64,000 bases of DNA from Seriola aureovittata. Lineage: Eukaryota > Chordata > Actinopteri > Carangiformes > Carangidae. Of this stretch, positions 61,801-64,000 are shown piece by piece. The DNA lies in contig NC_079377.1 of the NCBI RefSeq assembly GCF_021018895.1, positions 15,857,501 through 15,921,500 on the forward strand, given 5' to 3'. Numbering within the stretch: position 1 is the stretch's first letter; each line of letters opens with the position of its first letter. A program made the translations under genes and the position numbers. Under the pieces are notes generated by a model. That model was not told where the DNA came from. It was given only the letters and a program-made list of their open reading frames with translations, and did not search any database.

Positions 61801-63998
61801 AAATGAAAGGAATCTTTGTTTTATAAATGTTAGCGCTTTTCTCTCAATGGGGAAGAATAGTTTTGAAGGCAGAGCTAATTATAATTGCTTCCGTGAAGAT
61901 CTGTCTTGATACGTAGTGTCTCAACCTGTGCTGTACTGGAATCCGTTTTTTTTTTTTTTGTGGACAGCCATTTTGTTCGCTGCATCTTCATCTGGAGATG
62001 TTGGAGAATCCCTACACGTCTGGACCCATCACCAGCAAAAAGTCTGTTCCAGGAATCATCGTGGCTACAGGTAAGGTTACCTAAAGGTCATGCAAACTCA
62101 TCACATGAGACCTGAGACAGAAATGGTGAGACAAATTTTCCAACAACAAAGGTATTCCTAGTTGCTCAGATAAATGCAAGAAAAAGACACTTAACACTAA
62201 TCACACAGTGCCCTCTTACTGTCATTGAAATCAGGCGCTGAAACTCTGAGATGATTAGGTTGCAGTAAGTCATAAATGTGTCCTCTGGTGGAGAAATAGG
62301 ACATACACAGATTCACAAAATAACTCCAGAACGATTTTATCAGATGATTCTGTATACAGTATAAGTGTGTTGTGGAGTCTTTGCTATGTAAATACACAGG
62401 GAGTGAAATTATTCATGTTTTTGTACTCAGGGAATATAGGAACAGAGCTGTCCTCCACCAACCTTGGGATGTTTATAACATCTGATGCAGGAAATAGCTG
62501 GAGACAGGTGAGAGCCGTCTGGGTCTACAGACTGCACATGTGTTTACCTTAAACAGGATGTATTCATATTGAAAGTGTGTTGTCATAAATGGAGCAAATG
62601 TGAGTTTTTTTTCCAATGCAGATTTTTGATGAAGAGCACAACATTTGGTTCCTTGATAATGGGGGGGCTTTGCTGGCAGTCTTACACGCAGCGACGCCGA
62701 TTCGACACTTATGGTAGGTGAAGCGACTCTTCAACAATAACTGACGTCATAGTTACTGTAGGTAGGAACTTTAGGTGCGGGAGTTGTCGTGGTAAATTAC
62801 TCCAGTATCATTTCATTTTTTCCCGTGTGGGGATTCGATGCAGCATATGATTACATTTAATGTTTTTGAAATGCTGATGGGCCAAGTTTGCATGATTATT
62901 GTATCGGCTCTGCAGCTTCAAAACAGAGCCTGAATCATTTCCAACAGAAGAGAGTCTGTTATAGCTTTGTACTCTTGGTTGGATATGATGGTTTGAGTGC
63001 TTTTATGTAAATGAGAAGTAGAGCAGGGTGGAAATATGAGACTGAGGATGCCCTCATAACTCCCTCATATTGTGGGAGCTTTGTAACACTATCTACTTTG
63101 ATGTCCCCGCACACCACAGCCCTGTCAGAAGTGATTAAGCTCTGAGAAAGGTGATTTGAAACCCCCCAAATCTATGTCTAATGTTACAACCAGAGTCATA
63201 TCTCTCTTCTCTGTTGTTTTGTCACCTTCAAAAATTTACCTGGTCCGAGGAACATTTGTTCTGCTGTGCAGTCTGGTGTCATGATAATTTTTCATGTTGA
63301 AGAGAATTGAAAGTGCTTCATTTTTCAACCGTGGCAAAAGCTAAATAACCTGAAATCTTTTGTCATATTTCTTTTTACCTTGTTTGTCTCTGCTTAACTT
63401 GTGTGCTCATGTTGTTTGTTGTTGAAAAAAATATATGTTTATCGAGTACAGACAGATAAACATGCATAGACAGATGTTCATGTACTGACAGCTGTTGCTT
63501 TTCTTTTAATGCAGGATCAGTCTCGACGAAGGAAAGAAGTGGGACCGTCACAGTTTCTCCTTGGCACCTCTGTATGTGGATGGGGTTTTAATGGAGCCAG
63601 AATCTGACAATCACATTATCACGTAAGCAGAGACACAAAAGTCCCAGAGGAATGAGACAAATATCAGGCTCGGAGAATTAGCTTCTCTGGCGATGTAAAC
63701 AAAGAAAGGTCCGCTTGATTCTCCCCAGTCACTTAAACCTTTTCGTCAAAGGGACTGTTATCTCAGCTGTCAGACTTCAGATTTGCAGGTGTTCTTGTTG
63801 CACCATCAAATCTGACACCTGTATATCTGCATCTCACGGTAGTCTCATCTGAAATTTGCTTTTGGTGAATCATCTTCCAGTTTCTTTGGACACTTCAGCC
63901 ATCGGTCAGAGTGGCAGCTGATCAAGATCGATTACAAGGGCCTTTTCAGCAGGAGATGCATGGATGGAGATTATCAGACATGGCACCTGCACAACAAG
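18736..63998 (+). CDS. sorcs3: SorCS-family VPS10 receptor, 15 exons, 3' incomplete (sorcs3-like)
   Basis: Type I membrane receptor of the VPS10/sortilin family; members act in neuronal sorting of receptors and ligands between Golgi, endosome and surface. Seen: joined coding segments 18736-19401, 51853-51920, 55619-55718, 55888-56046, 56242-56315, 57176-57240, 57858-57976, 59754-59843, 59969-60148, 60935-61081, 61968-62070, 62431-62507, 62622-62713, 63515-63622 and 63881-63998 total 2166 nt (722 codons) with no stop, all with AG/GT borders and matching phases. Order: signal peptide 1-28, propeptide to R139, VPS10 propeller from about 200, Asp-boxes at 246-253, 294-301, 335-342, 530-537, 607-614 and 649-656, then the first Cys of the 10CC module. 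SorCS3 proteins are about 1200 residues, so some 40% lies beyond the window. Paralogue call: exons 8, 11, 13 and 15 (SGRASYF, PFCSLHLHL, IFDEEHNIWFLD, FSRRC, YQTWHL) resemble SORCS3 as I recall it more than SORCS1; part of exon 7 looks SORCS1-like; SORCS2 fits poorly. Confidence 0.9.
20260..20315. repeat. (CA)n microsatellite
   Basis: About 50 bp of CA, 860 bp into intron 1. Confidence 0.97.
22627..24013. mobile_element. TTAA-flanked non-autonomous element with AGTCCCATATT/AATATGGGACC ends
   Basis: The left end TTAAAAGTCCCATATTGTAG and the right end AAATATGGGACCTTTAA are inverted repeats with TTAA on both sides. The left interior (AAAGTGAGATTTGCATGTCC, AGAAATACACACAGCCCATA, TGTGATGTCAC) is a sequence I recognise from many teleost genomes as a dispersed non-autonomous DNA element. 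The middle (23440-23560) has TTAGGTTAAGG-type low-complexity repeats. No transposase. Confidence 0.65.
24975..25029. repeat. (CT)n(CA)n microsatellite
   Basis: CT units pass directly into about 40 bp of CA. Confidence 0.97.
25494..25529. repeat. (CA)n microsatellite
   Basis: About 36 bp of CA with one CAAA interruption near the left end. Confidence 0.96.
26867..27507. mobile_element. hAT-like non-autonomous element
   Basis: Begins TAGAGATGTTCCGATACCAT and ends with a diverged inverted version (AGTACCAGACCAGCTCTAT). CTTAAAC lies directly outside both ends (26860-26866 and 27508-27514); with the adjacent base this is close to the 8-bp target duplication of hAT elements. The interior is rich in GATACCGAGTACCAATCC-like words. 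The ORF at 27076-26894 is a shadow of it. Confidence 0.6.
30378..30910. repeat. Dispersed teleost repeat, copy 2
   Basis: Homologous in order to the 7560-7960 copy (ACCAACTCCTGAGGGAAATA, CCACTATGTTCACCAGCTTG, GTGACAGTGAACCAAAACGG), and extends further right, through GAGCTGAAACTCACTACACA to ATTTATCTCAGAGAGGCACT. Some (AT)n and CTG-rich low-complexity sequence is included. Confidence 0.6.
31615..32065 (+). pseudogene. Non-LTR retrotransposon reverse-transcriptase relic
   Basis: Translating + in broken frames gives TVVGLVTNDNEAHYKEEVKQ, then NNFLNVEKMKKMVLDFRE, then a frameshift, KFLVVHMADDLTWYINTTA, and later a part like LQRIIRAAEKI. This matches the region after the catalytic site of fish non-LTR elements (NxxKTKEMVxDFR; FLGxxxSxDLTW). 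Several frameshifts and stops make it dead. It abuts the left edge of the tandem array. Confidence 0.7.
32080..32136 (-). repeat. Partial tRNA-derived cassette at the left end of the array
   Basis: AACCTTCTAACTGAGAGGCT, then TTCTAACCACTACGCTATCA on +, which is the head part only. Cassettes of this type thus sit at both ends of the array as well as inside it. Confidence 0.6.
33211..33419 (+). mobile_element. tRNA-derived SINE inserted in the array
   Basis: A non-monomer insert of about 209 bp. Its head has a pol III A box (TGGCGTAGTGG, 33222-33232) and B box (GGTTCGAGTCC, 33286-33296). The body is pyrimidine-rich (CCCCCTCTCTCTGCCTCCCC), and the tail reads CCAATAAAGGCACAAAAGCC, then A-rich sequence. 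This is the layout of tRNA-derived SINEs common in percomorph fish. AAAAACGTCAAAAAA flanks it on both sides (33196-33210 and 33418-33432), as a target-site duplication would, though the repeat context makes such a match less decisive. SINEs are mobilised by a partner LINE. Confidence 0.85.
38136..38183 (+). repeat. SINE 3'-tail fragment within the array (copy 1)
   Basis: CCAGTCCAATAAAAGGCATA, then AAAAGGCCAAAAAAATAAATATATATA: the 3' end of the same SINE type as the 33211 insert, without its head. It sits between ordinary monomers and is duplicated 1874 bp downstream with the surrounding block. Confidence 0.75.
40010..40057 (+). repeat. SINE 3'-tail fragment within the array (copy 2)
   Basis: Identical in the bases read to the fragment at 38136; it arose by the 1.87 kb tandem duplication, not by a second insertion. 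Confidence 0.75.
42200..42320 (-). repeat. tRNA-derived cassette in the array, copy a
   Basis: On the minus strand it reads TAGTGTAGTGGTTTAGACTG (A-box-like), then GAAGGTTCATATCC (B-box-like), then CTGTTTGTGTGAAGTTTACA and a short 3' part ending TTTTCTTC. Teleost genomes hold many elements with this head and a TGTGTGGAGTTTGCATG-type body. Monomers resume on both sides. Confidence 0.7.
43005..43130 (-). repeat. tRNA-derived cassette in the array, copy b
   Basis: Same element as at 42200, with a better B box (GGTTCAAATCC on the minus strand) and a short deletion in the GAGACAGGGACAACATG part. The TTAACCACTACACTATCACG end is intact. Confidence 0.7.
43440..43560 (-). repeat. tRNA-derived cassette in the array, copy c
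   Basis: Very close to copy b and sharing its short deletion, so b and c are probably copies of each other made by array duplication (offset about 430 bp). Confidence 0.7.
43905..43996 (-). repeat. Diverged tRNA-derived cassette in the array, copy d
   Basis: Contains GGTATTGAACCCTCAACCTT, then TAACCATTGTACCACAATGC. It is a related but different head from copies a-c; a partial second piece (CACCATTGTACCACAATGCT) lies at about 43581-43612. The surrounding sequence (TGGTATTGCAAG) also recurs at both places. Confidence 0.6.
44424..44525 (-). repeat. tRNA-derived cassette in the array, copy e
   Basis: Truncated head: the B-box part (GGATTTGAACCTTCAACC on +) and body are present, but the A-box end after AAAGACGGCA is lost and replaced by TGTAAACATTCATAAAC. 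Confidence 0.7.
45369..45470 (-). repeat. tRNA-derived cassette in the array, copy f
   Basis: Same truncated cassette as at 44424, carried along in the 945-bp duplication; same breakpoint after AAAGACGGCA. Confidence 0.7.
46880..47440. repeat. Higher-order repeat, 193 bp x about 3
   Basis: The marker CAGTATGGTAAGGCATGAAA occurs at 46941, 47134 and 47327, and ATGGTATCGTTTGGC at 47061 and 47254, all spaced 193 bp. The first copy is more diverged (CCCTCATAGTAGAG in place of CCGTCATAGTATAG). Confidence 0.88.
47700..47825 (-). repeat. tRNA-derived cassette at the right end of the array, copy g
   Basis: On +: GGGAGCGGGATTTGAACCCA, then TTCTAACCACTACAATATCA. The B box on the minus strand (GGTTCAAATCC type) is intact, and the body TTTTGGACTCATGGGCAGTT differs from copies a-f, so this is a separate lineage. 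Confidence 0.65.
49440..49645. repeat. Purine-rich (GAAA/GAGA) tract
   Basis: Nearly all purine on + from about 49485, with GAAAGAAAGACAGAGGG-type words. The minus-strand frame encodes only F, L and S runs and is not a gene. Confidence 0.85.
51853..51920 (+). CDS. sorcs3: sorcs3-like exon 2
   Basis: Residues 223-244 plus two bases of R245. It reads VILILTKLYDFNLGAVTESS then LWR, near-identical to vertebrate SORCS1/3, continuing directly from GHNSS of exon 1. Acceptor AG at 51851-51852 and donor GTGAGT at 51921. It lies 32.4 kb from exon 1. Confidence 0.93.
51921..55618 (+). other. Intron 2 of the sorcs3-like gene
   Basis: 3.7 kb, GTGAGT to AACCAG. No gene or clear repeat; the short open frames are AT-rich and unremarkable. 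Confidence 0.85.
55619..55718 (+). CDS. sorcs3: sorcs3-like exon 3, first Asp-box
   Basis: Completes R245 and encodes residues 246-278. SSDYGSTY is an Asp-box (S-x-D-x-G-x-T-aromatic), the hairpin motif that repeats around the VPS10 propeller. It is followed by NKLNDKVGSRTVLSYLYV and CPTNKQK. Acceptor AACCAG, donor GTCAGT. Confidence 0.92.
55888..56046 (+). CDS. sorcs3: sorcs3-like exon 4, second Asp-box
   Basis: Residues 279-331, 53 whole codons. Begins IMMLSDPEVESAVLISSDEG, with Asp-box SSDEGASF at 294-301, then LSLLFHPAQENWILAYSHDSK. The segment KHPINFNI is changed from the usual YRLNFYI of mammalian SORCS1/3. The donor GTAGCT is weaker than its neighbours. Confidence 0.92.
56242..56315 (+). 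CDS. sorcs3: sorcs3-like exon 5, Asp-box SMDFGRKW
   Basis: Residues 332-355 plus two bases of W356. LYSSMDFGRKWQL carries an Asp-box; SSMDFGR is the SORCS3-type form (SORCS1 has SSAEFGR as I recall it). It ends PGRFYW across the splice. Donor GTATGA. Confidence 0.9.
56910..56936. repeat. Poly(C) run in intron 5
   Basis: 27 consecutive C on +, hence G27 on the minus strand. The glycine-rich minus-strand frame across it is an artefact. Confidence 0.97.
57176..57240 (+). CDS. sorcs3: sorcs3-like exon 6
   Basis: Completes W356 and encodes 357-377 plus one base of R378: AVMGLDKESDVVHIETRIAK then G. GLDKE is the SORCS3-type form. The acceptor follows a long pyrimidine tract (57090-57175), and the donor is GTGAGT at 57241. 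Only this border pair keeps phase with exons 5 and 7. Confidence 0.88.
57858..57976 (+). CDS. sorcs3: sorcs3-like exon 7
   Basis: Completes R378 and encodes 379-417, with cysteines in YVKCRAQRC. CTDGNRQYLFPGYVD resembles SORCS1 more than mammalian SORCS3, while SLVVQDEYVF is SORCS3-like. The donor GTTTGC is weak at +3 to +6, but the phase to exon 8 (VTKSGRASY) is exact. Confidence 0.88.
57977..59753 (+). other. Intron 7 of the sorcs3-like gene
   Basis: 1.8 kb with the (AT)n tract at 58785. 59340-59500 has AATTGAGATAATGATAATAA and a slightly CpG-bearing part; nothing definite. Confidence 0.8.
58767..58829. repeat. A-run and (AT)n microsatellite in intron 7
   Basis: About 14 A followed by about 22 AT units. 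Confidence 0.97.
59754..59843 (+). CDS. sorcs3: sorcs3-like exon 8
   Basis: Residues 418-447, 30 whole codons: VTKSGRASYFVSYMRESFKR, then MKLPKYCLPK. SGRASY followed by VSY is the SORCS3 form. There is an extra cysteine (YCLPK) where mammalian paralogues have S or A. Donor GTAAGC. Confidence 0.92.
59969..60148 (+). CDS. sorcs3: sorcs3-like exon 9
   Basis: Residues 448-507, 60 whole codons. DMHIISTDEKQVFAAVQEWN is one of the most conserved propeller stretches in SORCS1/3. Then come a sequon (NNT) and LYISDSPGVYFTLSLENL. Acceptor CTCACAG, donor GTGTGT. Confidence 0.94.
60935..61081 (+). CDS. sorcs3: sorcs3-like exon 10, Asp-box TYNKGQTW
   Basis: Residues 508-556, 49 whole codons: VEGINGMYLANKLVDNHIK, then FITYNKGQTW with an Asp-box at 530-537, then LHCIL. 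The GQTWALLPGPSTDVAGN segment departs from the mammalian GRDWRLLQAP form, suggesting a diverged fish duplicate. Donor GTGAGC. Confidence 0.92.
61968..62070 (+). CDS. sorcs3: sorcs3-like exon 11
   Basis: Residues 557-590 plus one base of G591: PFCSLHLHLEMLENPYTSG, then PGIIVATG. PFCSLHLHL is the SORCS3 form (SORCS1 has PYCSLHLHL). The acceptor follows a T-run (61946-61959). Donor GTAAGG. Confidence 0.92.
62431..62507 (+). CDS. sorcs3: sorcs3-like exon 12, Asp-box TSDAGNSW
   Basis: Completes G591 and encodes 592-616: NIGTELSSTNLGMF, then ITSDAGNSWRQ with an Asp-box at 607-614. Donor GTGAGA. Confidence 0.92.
62622..62713 (+). CDS. sorcs3: sorcs3-like exon 13
   Basis: Residues 617-646 plus two bases of W647: IFDEEHNIWFLDNGGALLAV, then PIRHLW. 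IFDEE followed by WFLD and GGAL is the clearest SORCS3-type signature in the window (SORCS1 has IFEEEHSVLYLD). Donor GTAGGT. Confidence 0.92.
63515..63622 (+). CDS. sorcs3: sorcs3-like exon 14, Asp-box SLDEGKKW
   Basis: Completes W647 and encodes 648-682 plus two bases of T683: ISLDEGKKWDRHSF, then PLYVDGVLMEP. The Asp-box at 649-656 is the last one visible. Donor GTAAGC. Confidence 0.92.
63881..63998 (+). CDS. sorcs3: sorcs3-like exon 15, end of propeller and start of 10CC
   Basis: Completes T683 and encodes 684-722: FFGHFSHRSEWQLIKIDYKG, then LFSRRC and GDYQTWHLHNK. The Cys in SRRC opens the ten-cysteine module that locks the propeller in sortilins. The window ends with GT at 63999-64000, consistent with a donor. 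The next exon should begin near the sequence CIMG or CVMG. Confidence 0.9.
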
Positions 63999-64000
63999 GT

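Overview
The window is vertebrate nuclear DNA, almost certainly from a ray-finned (percomorph-like) fish. It has small exons with GT/AG boundaries set in large introns, many CA/GT and AT microsatellites, an L2-type LINE, a Tc1-like transposase relic, TTAA-flanked and hAT-like non-autonomous elements, and tRNA-derived SINEs of a type common in teleosts. No bacterial features are present.

The only protein-coding gene I can support is the 5' part of a SorCS-family VPS10-domain receptor on the + strand, best matched to sorcs3. Fifteen consecutive coding exons (18736-63998) join in frame to give 722 residues: signal peptide, propeptide ending in a furin-type site, the Asp-box-rich VPS10 beta-propeller, and the start of the 10CC module. 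The rest of the gene (remaining 10CC, PKD domain, transmembrane segment, tail) lies beyond the right edge. The true start is the ATG at 18736; the reading frame opens upstream only through non-ATG codons.

Layout: 1-18.5 kb is gene-free upstream DNA with microsatellites, two copies of a TTAA-flanked inverted-repeat element, a decayed L2 LINE next to a Tc1 relic (9.2-11.0 kb) and a SINE-like element. 18.5-19.4 kb holds the leader, with several upstream ATGs, and exon 1. 19.4-51.85 kb is a 32.4 kb intron 1. Exons 2-15 occupy 51.85-64.0 kb with ordinary short introns.

The most unusual part is a tandem array of about 15.9 kb inside intron 1 (about 32.15-48.03 kb). It is built from 25-bp and 36-bp versions of one AT-rich monomer, with at least three levels of higher-order duplication (193 bp x3, 945 bp x2, about 1.87 kb x2), several embedded tRNA-derived cassettes and one intact-looking SINE flanked by a 15-bp direct repeat. 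The monomer resembles the 3' tail of that SINE type joined to its 5' head, so the array may have grown from a tail-to-head SINE junction. The many short minus-strand open frames in it are by-products of the repeat, not genes.
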